From assembly GCA_964547105.1 (NCBI GenBank), contig CAZJLO010000056.1, forward strand, positions 1-11,399: 11,399 nt of DNA, given 5' to 3'. Below, one piece after another: positions 1 to 7,365 of the stretch. Under the pieces are notes generated by a model. That model worked only from the letters and a program-made list of their open reading frames with translations. It was not told the origin of the DNA and did no database searches. The first letter of the stretch is position 1; every line of letters begins with the position of its first letter. The translations under genes and the position numbers were made by a program. The DNA is from RXOA01 sp964547105 (GTDB taxonomy: Bacteria > Bipolaricaulota > Bipolaricaulia > UBA7950 > UBA9294).

Positions 1-551
1 GCGTCAAGCCCATCCCGACTGATCGCGCCGCTCACCACGCCGCATCGCCGAAGTTCGCGTGCGGCGGCATCGTCGATCAGCGTCGCGTTGGTGGCCAGCG
101 TGTTGGCGAAGCCCAGGGCCCTTGAGTAAGCAAGAAGCTCGAACAGATCATCGCGAAGGAGCGGCTCGCCACCGGTGAATGCCATCATCCGAAACTCGGG
201 AACGCCGGCAAGCTCGTCGAGAAGGTTCTTCCCTTCCCGCGTGTCGAGTTGATCATCATCGGCGATCCCGCCGGAGGCATGACAGTGGATACAAGACAAG
301 TTGCAGGCACGGGTCATCTCCCACACGGGATGCGCGGGAAACCCGATGCATCCCATTCCCCGTGAGCCAGCGGCTCCAGGCAGGCAGCGAATTCCGTAGC
401 GGACGATCCAACGAGGCAATCCCGCCCACTTCGTCAGCAGCGAAACCGCAAACGCGCTGCCGGCTTGGCGCGCGATCAGCGTAGGAGGCCATCCATACGG
501 CTTCACGATCCGCCGCGGTCGATCGCCCCACTCCGGGTTCCACTCCAGCAT
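1..551 (-). CDS. Radical SAM domain protein, 3' end outside window
   Basis: The N-terminal 183 codons of a radical SAM enzyme are visible; the rest lies beyond base 1. The cluster motif CxxxCxxC is at residues 83-90 (context WEMTRACNLSCIHC), and these cysteines would bind the 4Fe-4S cluster that cleaves S-adenosylmethionine. A GGEP motif follows at 127-130, and the last visible residues (SRDGLDA) match the usual strand after it. The context W-E-x-T-R-A-C-N is typical of the SPASM/twitch-type group (heme- or peptide-modifying enzymes), but the C-terminal part that would decide this is missing. About 75 residues precede the motif. I chose the ATG at 551 because a purine-rich stretch (GGAGCAGG) sits just upstream and the prenyltransferase stop lies only 29 bases before it, so the two genes are probably co-transcribed. 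Substrate unknown. Confidence 0.9.
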   Translation of the reverse strand, partial: MLEWNPEWGDRPRRIVKPYGWPPTLIARQAGSAFAVSLLTKWAGLPRWIVRYGIRCLPGAAGSRGMGCIGFPAHPVWEMTRACNLSCIHCHASGGIADDDQLDTREGKNLLDELAGVPEFRMMAFTGGEPLLRDDLFELLAYSRALGFANTLATNATLIDDAAARELRRCGVVSGAISRDGLD

Positions 552-580
552 TGTCTGCCTGCTCCGTCCGAACGTTCCGC

Positions 581-1504
581 TCAAGGCGACTCCACAAGGA
601 ACAAAACGAGAAACACCGCTGTGGTCGCCAGGTTCACGATCAGATTCCCGGCGCACAGCCGTTCCAACCGATGCGGATCGCGCCATCCTCCGCGCCAAAC
701 GCCGCCGACAACCACGCCCGCCACCACAAGAATCGGAGCATACAGCAACAGCGCAAACGGCGGCCATCCGAGAATGAGGAAGGAGATGGTGGATGCAATC
801 GACGCCGCGCAGACGCCAACGTAGATGCCGGCGGCAATCCGCGGCCCGACCCGCACAAGAAGGTTCCGCTTGCCGGATGCGCGGTCGGCGTCATAATCGG
901 GGAATTCGTTGAGGAGGATCACGTTGAAGATCGATAGGCCGACGGGAACGGCGGCAATGTGAATCCAGGGAAGAAACGCCCCGGTCTGCACATAGGCCGC
1001 CGCCGCGATCGGGAGCCAGCCGTAGCAGACGACGATCCAAAGCTCGCCAATCCCGCGGCTCACCCATCGAATCGGCGGGGTGGAATAGAAGAATCCGCCG
1101 AGGATTCCCAGCGCACCGAGCGGAATCGTCCACGGACCCGTTTCGTAGACGATCTGAAGCACGACGCCGATCCCCGCCGCAAGCGCAAGGCTGACAATGG
1201 ACGTCGCAAGCGCCGCATCTCGAGAGATCTCACCGCGGACGACCGCCCCCGAACCACCGGCGAACCGGCTGCGAACGGCTCGCGTTTGTGAACGGGCATC
1301 CTCCTCAACATCCCACCGCTCTCCGGCGGCGTAGGTCGCAAGCATGATCAGGATGACGGCGATGATGGACAACGCGAAGACATCGCCTCGAAACACCCCG
1401 GCCTCACGCCATGCGATCACCGTACCCAATGCAAACGGCAACACGCCGACGGAATGAAACGGAAGCCACGCCAACGCGGCAAAGCTGCACAGTCCCCATG
1501 TCAT
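581..1504 (-). CDS. UbiA-family prenyltransferase, MenA-like
   Basis: A 307-residue polytopic membrane protein of the UbiA superfamily, which transfers isoprenoid chains to aromatic or other acceptors at the inner membrane. The first aspartate-rich motif is at about residues 61-70 (GERWDVEEDA, D65 and D69). The second is at about 199-214 (NEFPDYDADRASGKRN, D203/D205/D207). Both would bind Mg-diphosphate. FFYSTPPIRW at 138-147 is the usual loop between helices. The usual Asn of the first motif seems to be replaced by Glu (GE-RWD), so the acceptor may not be the classical quinone precursor. Start ATG at 1504 has AGGAG (1514-1518) nine bases upstream. The radical SAM gene follows 29 bases downstream, which suggests a shared pathway for a prenylated cofactor, lipid or quinone. 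The exact product cannot be read from sequence. Confidence 0.9.
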   Translation of the reverse strand: MTWGLCSFAALAWLPFHSVGVLPFALGTVIAWREAGVFRGDVFALSIIAVILIMLATYAAGERWDVEEDARSQTRAVRSRFAGGSGAVVRGEISRDAALATSIVSLALAAGIGVVLQIVYETGPWTIPLGALGILGGFFYSTPPIRWVSRGIGELWIVVCYGWLPIAAAAYVQTGAFLPWIHIAAVPVGLSIFNVILLNEFPDYDADRASGKRNLLVRVGPRIAAGIYVGVCAASIASTISFLILGWPPFALLLYAPILVVAGVVVGGVWRGGWRDPHRLERLCAGNLIVNLATTAVFLVLFLVESP

Positions 1505-1625
1505 CGTTACGGTCTCCTAGTCTTCAGACGAGGTGCTCAAAAGATCTTACGGATCGAGGATACATGGAGCCGGCGCCGGAGACGAGATCGCAGCGCCAGC
1601 TGAATTCGTCTGCAATGCCGTCCCT

Positions 1626-1976
1626 ATGTCCCGCAAACCCGCAACGAAACAGGAGTCGGAAACCGCGCGACGGATCCGGTGTTCGCTGATCGGACATCGC
1701 GACCCAACCCATCGGCTGTGGGTCGCGGGGAAACAGCTTGCCGCAGAGCCGCTGCTTGTCTGGCATCGTCGCCGCGACCCGCTTCTCTCCATCGTGGCCG
1801 CAGTTGCCGGGACCATCGGAGAACTGGTGTTCGTTCGTTTCGACGTCCGGCACTATACTCACCCATCCGTGCTGGGAATCCCCGCGTGGTTTCCGCTCGC
1901 AGTCGGTACCACCTCCGTGATCGGAGCGAGAATGGCGGCAACAATCGAGTCCATCGGCCGACACGGCGGCGCGTAG
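1626..1976 (+). CDS. Small hypothetical protein with C-terminal membrane motif
   Basis: A 116-residue ORF from ATG 1626; the frame is open from 1521 and GTG 1533 is an alternative start. I do not recognise the whole protein. The C-terminal half (about residues 60-115) has a hydrophobic stretch, then GELVFVRFDVRHYTHPSVLG and IPAWFPLAVG. That pattern (E-x-F-x-Y-x-x-P-x-x-x-G-I-P-x-W-x-P-L) is familiar from the last helices of several multi-helix bacterial and archaeal membrane proteins. The N-terminal half is hydrophilic and Arg-rich and has no membrane helices, so the gene may be the 3' remnant of a longer one. No convincing Shine-Dalgarno precedes either start. It is divergent from the prenyltransferase and convergent with the lipoprotein, whose stop is 12 bases away. 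Real gene or remnant is undecided. Confidence 0.45.
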   Translation: MSRKPATKQESETARRIRCSLIGHRDPTHRLWVAGKQLAAEPLLVWHRRRDPLLSIVAAVAGTIGELVFVRFDVRHYTHPSVLGIPAWFPLAVGTTSVIGARMAATIESIGRHGGA

Positions 1977-1988
1977 CCACCTCTGCCT

Positions 1989-2684
1989 CTACGGCTGCAG
2001 GTAGACCTCAAGGAAGCTTCGTTCGTTGCAGACAAGCGACGACATCTGTTCGACCGCCGTATATCCGGAGGCGCTTGCCTGACGGCTGTAGATAGCCGAT
2101 GACAACGCATCGCACGTCTCTTCTCCGTCGACGCGAAACCAGGCGCCTTGTTCCAGGTCGCCTCCCGCATACGGGAGATCGTGGGCCTCGAACTCCCATC
2201 GACGGGTGAGACGGTAGACCCCGGCATCTTCGGTGACCGTTTGCTCCACCGTGAGCGATGAGACGACGGTTGCCGAATCGTCAAGCACAAGCTCCAGATG
2301 TGTCTCGCGGTGACCGCCATCCTCCCACGTCGCCGCAAGGCGATGCTCTGTGGCGACATAGGTCGACACGACGCCGACAGCTTTCGTATCGATTAGGAAC
2401 ACCTCGGACACATCGAACACGCTGCCCGCAGGAGCAAGCATCGGCAGATCCCCGATCGATGTCTCGAGCAACGACACGTCGGTCTCGGCCGTGATTTGAA
2501 GCACGACCCGACATCGGGAGATCGTCGCTGGGCGGAAGCCTTCCCGATTCCCATCGCCGGTCGGCAGCGAGAACCAGGCACAGCCGCCGACCGCCAGAAG
2601 AGCTACAATCAAAGCTATCCACACGACACATCGAGCTACCCGGACTCCTAGTCCATCCTTGTTCGCCTTGGCCTTCGTCCCCAT
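1989..2684 (-). CDS. Putative lipoprotein, unknown function
   Basis: A 231-residue protein not recognised as any named family. A basic N-region (residues 1-18) is followed by a hydrophobic core (about 19-31) and a lipobox VGGC with the lipidated Cys at 35, so signal peptidase II processing and membrane anchoring are expected. Residue +2 is Ala rather than Asp, which in Gram-negative sorting rules allows outer-membrane transport. The mature part is rich in alternating strand-like stretches (about 57-160), with later Cys residues near the C-terminus, and looks like a compact soluble beta domain. Start ATG 2684 has AGGAG only four bases upstream, a spacing also seen at two other genes here. It is divergent from the peroxiredoxin across about 110 bases and appears to be monocistronic. 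Confidence 0.8.
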   Translation of the reverse strand: MGTKAKANKDGLGVRVARCVVWIALIVALLAVGGCAWFSLPTGDGNREGFRPATISRCRVVLQITAETDVSLLETSIGDLPMLAPAGSVFDVSEVFLIDTKAVGVVSTYVATEHRLAATWEDGGHRETHLELVLDDSATVVSSLTVEQTVTEDAGVYRLTRRWEFEAHDLPYAGGDLEQGAWFRVDGEETCDALSSAIYSRQASASGYTAVEQMSSLVCNERSFLEVYLQP

Positions 2685-2711
2685 GTCGCTCCTCGATCGC
2701 TTAACGACACA

Positions 2712-2717
2712 ATCCTA
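2712..2717 (-). promoter_or_regulatory. Possible -10 element for the lipoprotein gene
   Basis: Read on the minus strand this is TAGGAT, the same -10 hexamer seen before the subtilase gene. It lies 27 bases upstream of the lipoprotein start. No good -35 hexamer is visible at normal spacing, so the call is weak. Confidence 0.3.
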
Positions 2718-2750
2718 GTTCCGAGTCCGCTCCGAAAGGAAATCCGGGGT

Positions 2751-2779
2751 TTGACAGCCGGGTGCGTTGACATCATGCT
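2751..2779 (+). promoter_or_regulatory. Candidate promoter of the peroxiredoxin gene
   Basis: TTGACA (2751-2756, perfect -35) is followed after 17 bases by CATGCT (2774-2779), which matches the -10 consensus at three positions. The predicted transcription start falls near 2786, close to the Shine-Dalgarno of the gene, so the leader would be very short. The same TTG could be read as a start codon of a longer protein, but the promoter reading fits better. Confidence 0.45.
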
Positions 2780-2798
2780 GATCTTCGAGGTGATCGCG

Positions 2799-3281
2799 AT
2801 GAGCGAGGTTCAAACCACACTGAATCCCGGAGATCCGGCTCCGGCGTTCTCGCTGACTTCGGATGACGGTAAGCTTGTCAGTCTCGCTGGCTTCGCCGGC
2901 AAGACCGTTGTTCTCTACTTCTACCCCAAGGCGGATACACCCGGCTGCACGCAGCAGGCGTGCGCCATCCGCGACATCCATCCGGATATCCAGGATGCCG
3001 GGATCGTCGTCGTCGGCATCAGTCCCGATCCGCCGGAACGGCTGCGGGCGTTCCGCGAAAAACACCACCTGCCGTTCGTACTGCTGTCCGATCCCGATCA
3101 CCGGGTTGCCGAGGCATACGGCGCATGGGGAGAGAAGAAGCTCTATGGGAGAAGCTTCATGGGCATCCTTCGCTCGCATGTGGCCGTGGACCCCGCCGGC
3201 AACATCATCGAGCTCAAGCTCAAGGTGCGCCCCGCAACCACCGCCCAGTTGGCAAAGAAGCTCGCCAGCTTCGAGGATTGA
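2799..3281 (+). CDS. bcp: Peroxiredoxin, Bcp/PrxQ type
   Basis: A 160-residue thiol peroxidase of the AhpC/TSA superfamily that reduces hydrogen peroxide and organic hydroperoxides in the cytoplasm. The active site is KADTPGCTQQAC at residues 44-55: T47, peroxidatic C50, and C55 five residues later as the likely resolving cysteine of an atypical two-Cys PrxQ enzyme. The supporting Arg is R125 (GILRSHV); this motif is usually RST-F, so His replaces Thr here. Length matches the family. I chose ATG 2799 because GAGG (2787-2790) lies eight bases upstream and MSEVQTTLNPGDPAPAF is the normal N-terminus. An upstream in-frame TTG at 2751 coincides with a -35 box and gives a non-homologous extension. 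The gene seems to stand alone. Electron donor is probably thioredoxin, by family. Confidence 0.95.
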   Translation: MSEVQTTLNPGDPAPAFSLTSDDGKLVSLAGFAGKTVVLYFYPKADTPGCTQQACAIRDIHPDIQDAGIVVVGISPDPPERLRAFREKHHLPFVLLSDPDHRVAEAYGAWGEKKLYGRSFMGILRSHVAVDPAGNIIELKLKVRPATTAQLAKKLASFED

Positions 3282-3331
3282 CCTCCTGCAGACAGTCCTT
3301 CCACCAACCGGGTCCAGGCCGCCAGTGCCGC

Positions 3332-3361
3332 TTGACATCGCCCCCCCGCTCTCGTTATTCT
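3332..3361 (+). promoter_or_regulatory. Candidate strong promoter before a structured region
   Basis: TTGACA (3332-3337) and TATTCT (3356-3361, four of six) are separated by 18 bases. Predicted start is near 3368. No ORF with a ribosome-binding site follows for over 300 bases, so the transcript would be either a small RNA or a long leader of the 3716 gene. Confidence 0.5.
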
Positions 3362-3640
3362 GCTGTGTCTGAATTACCTGAAGACGAAGCGCAGGAAGCG
3401 CCTCTCCGCGGGGGAGATTTTCCCTCGCGGACGCGTTTCGGTGGTATGTTGGCTGTCATCTTTTCGGTGTTGCCATACGGGCTTCCCGTTCAATGCCGCA
3501 CGGGCCGTGGACCTGTGCCGTATGAGAATGGGGAGCCCACCGCCGATTCTCCCTGTTCTCCTCTTTCACGCCTCCGCCGCACTTCACCGACTTGAATCGA
3601 TCTCGAACGGCAACCAGAGCCTCGGCCTGCGTCCGCCAAG
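3362..3640 (+). other. Non-coding structured stretch, possible small RNA or leader
   Basis: No convincing gene is present. Three hairpins can be drawn. The first is a 10-bp stem 3406-3415/3421-3430 with a five-base loop and one G-U pair. The second is a 7-bp stem 3498-3504/3512-3518. The third is a flanking stem 3474-3479/3519-3524 (CATACG/CGTATG) that would enclose the second. An alternative stem GAGAAT/ATTCTC (3523-3528/3546-3551) competes with it. I checked by eye for tmRNA, RNase P, SRP, TPP, FMN and cobalamin signatures and saw none. No uridine-run terminator is visible. Confidence 0.35.
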
Positions 3641-3660
3641 ATGGCCTGGGGCTTGTCGCG

Positions 3661-3669
3661 TGATACGAT
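3661..3669 (+). promoter_or_regulatory. Extended -10 promoter element of the 3716 gene
   Basis: TGATACGAT is an extended -10 (TGn plus TACGAT, four of six). The -35 region at 17-base spacing is poor, as often found with TGn promoters. Predicted start is near 3676, giving a leader of about 40 bases. The promoter of the 10065 gene carries a similar TGATACGCT. Confidence 0.4.
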
Positions 3670-3715
3670 CAGGTCATCGGACAAGCATGTCGCGCTTGAG
3701 CCGGAGAGGAGTTCG

Positions 3716-5737
3716 ATGCTTCCAACGCCGCTGAAGCTTCTGAGGAAAGCCCTGCGTGTTCTGAAATCGTCCCTCTCGCCCAATCAGATCGCGCTGTCGT
3801 TCGCCCTCGGACTGTTTGCCGGCCTTCCTCCGATGGGACTTCACGTGCTGATCCCCTGTTCGATTGCACTGATCCTTCGCGTCAGCTTCCGAGGGTTTCT
3901 GTGGTCGATCGCTCTGTGGAAACTGCTCTCGTTGGCTGTGGCTCCCGGAGCATACGCAGTCGGGAAGTGGCTGCTCGATCCCGCTCGGGGATTGGACGGT
4001 CTCTGGCGCCGCATCTCCGCATGGCCGGTGCTCGCGCCGATGGACTACAACCGCTATCTCCTTCTCGGCAGCGAGCTGATCGCCTTGCTGATCGCCGTTC
4101 CCGTGTTCTTCATCGTTCGCAGTCTTGTCATCACCTATCGGAATCGCGTCTCCGTTCGACTCGGGAGCACTCGCGCCGCTGAACGCTTCCGCCGACTGCC
4201 GGGCGGTCACTGGATCCGGTGGTTCCTGCTCGGCGGGGAAGCGAAATACGCCGCCCCACCAACAAGAAGAGGTGTCTTCCGTATCCTGCGTCGCGCAGCA
4301 ATCCCCGTGCTTACCGCCTGTTATGGCGCGGCGTATCTGCTTGCAGCATTGATCATCCCCTGGTTCGCCGGCGGCATCGCTACATCGACCGCGTCTTGGG
4401 TCGTCGGGAGCGAGGTTGCCGTGGCGGACAGCTCGTTCTCCTTGCTGTCCGGCAAGCTTGCCTTGGACGATCTGACAATTCAGGATCCGGATCGACTCGG
4501 GTTCAACATCTTGGAAATCCCGCGCTTGACGCTGGATGTCGCCATGACCCAGCTTGTCAGCCAACGCGTGGTGTTCGATGCCCTAATCATCGAAGACGCC
4601 GCGCTGCATGTGGAAAGAGAAGAGGACGGCTCGCTGAACATCGACAACTTCCGCAGCGGATGGGACCCGGGGCCGTATCTGGCCTGGGCGGCGGAGTACG
4701 CCGATGAAGTCGACTGGATCGAGCTTCTCAGCCGTTTTCTCGAGTCGCTGTCCAACGCGCAATCTCTTCCACCTCGCCAAGATCCGACCGCCAACTACGC
4801 CGGCGGTCGAAGTTTCGAACCGTTTCGCCCCACGTTTGCCATCGAACGGTTGGAGATCGGTCGAGTCTCGTTGAGCTTCGAGGACCGCCGCTCGGCCGAT
4901 GGTGGTCTTCCGCCGATCACCCTGCTGGAGGTGGAGTTGGAGAACGTCGCGCTTCCATCCGCCCTGAATCGGAACCCGGTCGGCCTTCGCCTTCGAGGGC
5001 AGTTCAACAACGATCCATCGAGCGGCTTCTCACTGACCGCGACATTCACCCAAGAAGGCGATGTCTCCATACGCGAACAGCGGTACAGCCTGACGGTGGA
5101 GAACATCGATCTTGTCCCCCTCGCCAGCGCCTACGCCACGTCGCTCACCGTGGAAATCGAGTCGGGCCGGGCATCGTTCGAGGCGGCGCTCGTCTCGGCC
5201 GGCGGAACAACCAGCGGTTCCGTGCAGCTCCTTCTCGAGGATCTACACGTGTCGCTTCCCGATGGATCCAGCCTGTTCGGCTTGCCGGACGATCTCGCCG
5301 CTTCGGTCATCGATGGGCTCAACCGATATGCTGCCGAGGTCCCAATCGTGATCGGGTTCGGCATCGCCGATGATCCGGAATCCGGACGCGCGCGTCCGGA
5401 CTGGGAAGCACCGCTTCTGGAACTCGCGCGTGAAGGATTGTTGATGATCGGACGGCGGGAGACGCTGGCAGCGATCGAGCAGCTTGACCTGCAAATCGTG
5501 GAACTAGGCGGCCTGCCGGACGCGGCGCTCACCGGGGATTACGAAGCATTGGAAGCGGCCGCTCAGCAGGCAGCCACCGATCTGATCGAGCAGTCGGTTC
5601 GGGAGACGTTCGACATCACACCGCCCCAAGGGAATGGGCCGGATTTCGTGGAAGAGGACGGCGTCAACGACGAAGAAGCCGGAGGCCTCCCGTGGCTCGA
5701 TCGTCTCCTCGAGGAGATCTCCTCACCCGACAAGTGA
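3716..5737 (+). CDS. Fused TIGR03546/DUF2062-like and AsmA-like (TIGR03545/DUF748) protein
   Basis: A 673-residue membrane protein. Residues 15-140 (S-P-N-Q-I-A-L-S-F-A-L-G-L-F-A-G-L-P-P onward, with three hydrophobic segments) resemble the TIGR03546 family, a DUF2062-like membrane module. A second transmembrane helix at about 195-217 leads into a beta-rich region that starts VVGSEVAVADSSFSLLSGKL. This part resembles TIGR03545 and, at about 455-515 (V-E-N-I-D-L-V-P-L then I-E-S-G-R-A-S-F), the DUF748/AsmA repeat. The C-terminus (about 600-673) is acidic and helical. As I recall, these two families usually occur as adjacent separate genes in diderm bacteria. AsmA-like proteins span the periplasm and several are linked to lipid transport, so an envelope role is inferred. 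ATG 3716 is preceded by AGGAG (3707-3711); ATG 3641 lacks such a site and adds non-homologous residues. Confidence 0.85.
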   Translation: MLPTPLKLLRKALRVLKSSLSPNQIALSFALGLFAGLPPMGLHVLIPCSIALILRVSFRGFLWSIALWKLLSLAVAPGAYAVGKWLLDPARGLDGLWRRISAWPVLAPMDYNRYLLLGSELIALLIAVPVFFIVRSLVITYRNRVSVRLGSTRAAERFRRLPGGHWIRWFLLGGEAKYAAPPTRRGVFRILRRAAIPVLTACYGAAYLLAALIIPWFAGGIATSTASWVVGSEVAVADSSFSLLSGKLALDDLTIQDPDRLGFNILEIPRLTLDVAMTQLVSQRVVFDALIIEDAALHVEREEDGSLNIDNFRSGWDPGPYLAWAAEYADEVDWIELLSRFLESLSNAQSLPPRQDPTANYAGGRSFEPFRPTFAIERLEIGRVSLSFEDRRSADGGLPPITLLEVELENVALPSALNRNPVGLRLRGQFNNDPSSGFSLTATFTQEGDVSIREQRYSLTVENIDLVPLASAYATSLTVEIESGRASFEAALVSAGGTTSGSVQLLLEDLHVSLPDGSSLFGLPDDLAASVIDGLNRYAAEVPIVIGFGIADDPESGRARPDWEAPLLELAREGLLMIGRRETLAAIEQLDLQIVELGGLPDAALTGDYEALEAAAQQAATDLIEQSVRETFDITPPQGNGPDFVEEDGVNDEEAGGLPWLDRLLEEISSPDK

Positions 5738-5768
5738 GTTGCTTCTCGAATGCCAAGGATCACGAAAG

Positions 5769-5797
5769 CGCGGCCCGCTTGTCTCGAGCGGGCCGCG
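5769..5797. terminator. Bidirectional hairpin terminator between convergent genes
   Basis: An 11-bp perfect G+C-rich stem (5769-5779 with 5787-5797) with a seven-base loop. It lies 31 bases after the plus-strand stop and 37 bases after the minus-strand stop. On the minus strand the stem is followed by GCTTTCG, a short T-run. On the plus strand the T content is poor, so termination there may be weaker. Confidence 0.75.
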
Positions 5798-5834
5798 TGC
5801 CATCGTTCCTTCGAGATATCCGTTGCTCGAGCCC

Positions 5835-7283
5835 CTACGGGATGAAGGCCGCAGCCGCCGTCAGCGCCTGTTCGACCTGGATCAATCCGGATCCCGTCGC
5901 ATCCGATCCCCACGTGAATTCGATCAAGCCGAGGGTCGGGTCGATCACAAGAGCGGACCCCGGAGCAATCCCAAGGGATTCCGACTCGAGGATCGATTCG
6001 ACCGCCGGAGCGTCGAGCAGCGCATTGACTTCCAGCATCAATGCAACCACGCCCGCCACATGCGGAGCGGCCATGCTGGTACCGCCGAGATAGTAGTACT
6101 GGCCGGGTTGACCCTGAGACCAGATCGGCGGCGATGCCGCTCCCGATCCGAGATACGGCCCCACAATCCAACTGCCGGGCGCAAGCACGTCAAGATCCTG
6201 GCCGGAATGCTCGCGGCTGCTGAAGTCACAGACATACACATCCGACGCCAACGTAGGATCTTCGACGTCCCACTGCCACCACGGAGGCGCACCCACTTCA
6301 GCCTCCCACTCGTGGATCCAACCCGCCGCGCCAACGCTGATCACCGGCGCGTACGCGCCGGGATAGCCCATCCCTAGCTCTCCTTCGTTGCCGGCCGAGG
6401 CGACAATCACTACACCCTGGTCGATGGCGTAGTCGATGGCCTCCTCCTCCAACACGGACAGATCGGGCCCGCCGAGGCTCATGTTGATCACCATCGGAAC
6501 GCCAAGCTCGACTTTCAGGTTCGCGATGTACTCGATCCCGGCAGCGATTCCGCCCGACCACCCGGATCCCGCGTTGTTCAGAACCTTGACGGGAATGACC
6601 GTCGCCAGCGGGGCCACGCCGTTCACGTCGTAGTCACCGCCTATGGAGTGCACCGTGTACCCAAGGATCGTGCTCGTCACGTGCGTGCCATGCGACTCCG
6701 TGTCATGCTCCCAAAGGTGCACAGGGCTGGCCACGGCGGAGTTCTCGCTCGCCCCGCTCTGGAACACACGGGCGAGGTCGACGGCAATTCGCTCCTCGGG
6801 AAAGTATTCCCGCCAGTTCATCACAAGCCCGGTGTCCAGAACTGCAACGTAGACGCCTTCTCCCGTCCAATCCACCGCCCGAACCTCGGGCAGGCCGAGG
6901 TCGGTAACGTCGATCATGTCGAGATCCCACGTGCTGATTCCGTCCACGGCAATGTCATGCATCGTTCGGAGCGCCGCGTGCCCCATCCGTTTGACAAACG
7001 GCAAGGCTGCGACCTCGGCCGCGTCGGAACCGCGAATGCTCATCGCCACCCCACCGACGCTTCGCAATTCGTGGGTGATCTGCCCGTATTGCGTGAGTTC
7101 GGCAATCATTGCCTCGGTTAGTTCCCCTTCGACGGTAATCTCGATCCGTTCCGTCGCGTCAATTTCCATCGGATCGAACGCCTCATCCTTCGGCGCAAAC
7201 AACGCACATCCCGAAAGAATCAGCCCCATGACGATTCCTAGTACGGCGAGCGCAGCAATCCTTTGCGCCACTTGCTTCCGCAT
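5835..7283 (-). CDS. Lipoprotein subtilisin-like serine protease (S8 family)
   Basis: A 482-residue secreted protease. Residues 1-25 form a type II signal peptide ending in the lipobox LSGC (lipidated C26, +2 Ala), so the enzyme should be membrane-anchored and face the periplasm or the cell surface. Residues 45-107 look like an inhibitor-I9 type prodomain. The catalytic domain carries the full triad: D150 (VAVLDTG), H198 (SHGTHVTS) and S403 (GGTSMAAPHVAG), plus oxyanion Asn N299 (ASAGNEG). The peptidase is therefore expected to be active. Between 320 and 395 is a Trp- and Pro-rich insertion with one Cys. I chose ATG 7283 because AAGGAGG (7288-7294) sits four bases upstream and the signal peptide starts there; an upstream GTG would overlap the promoter. 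It is monocistronic, with promoter and terminator on both sides. Target proteins unknown. Confidence 0.95.
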   Translation of the reverse strand: MRKQVAQRIAALAVLGIVMGLILSGCALFAPKDEAFDPMEIDATERIEITVEGELTEAMIAELTQYGQITHELRSVGGVAMSIRGSDAAEVAALPFVKRMGHAALRTMHDIAVDGISTWDLDMIDVTDLGLPEVRAVDWTGEGVYVAVLDTGLVMNWREYFPEERIAVDLARVFQSGASENSAVASPVHLWEHDTESHGTHVTSTILGYTVHSIGGDYDVNGVAPLATVIPVKVLNNAGSGWSGGIAAGIEYIANLKVELGVPMVINMSLGGPDLSVLEEEAIDYAIDQGVVIVASAGNEGELGMGYPGAYAPVISVGAAGWIHEWEAEVGAPPWWQWDVEDPTLASDVYVCDFSSREHSGQDLDVLAPGSWIVGPYLGSGAASPPIWSQGQPGQYYYLGGTSMAAPHVAGVVALMLEVNALLDAPAVESILESESLGIAPGSALVIDPTLGLIEFTWGSDATGSGLIQVEQALTAAAAFIP

Positions 7284-7335
7284 GCGTCCTCCTTCCCTGC
7301 GAAGGTCTTTCGGATAACGAACTCCAACACAACCC

Positions 7336-7365
7336 ATCCTAGGACACATGATTCGTCTCCGTCAA
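7336..7365 (-). promoter_or_regulatory. Promoter of the subtilase gene
   Basis: On the minus strand TTGACG (7360-7365, five of six) and TAGGAT (7336-7341, four of six) are 18 bases apart. Predicted start is near 7329, leaving a leader of about 45 bases with a strong Shine-Dalgarno. Confidence 0.6.

Noticed and set aside
2751..2798. TTG start for a longer peroxiredoxin
   Set aside because: The TTG is part of a perfect -35 hexamer. The extension is not typical of Bcp proteins, and ATG 2799 has a good Shine-Dalgarno.
3641..3715. Upstream ATG extending the 3716 gene by 25 residues
   Set aside because: No ribosome-binding site, polar residues unlike the family, and it overlaps the extended -10 promoter. 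ATG 3716 has AGGAG upstream.
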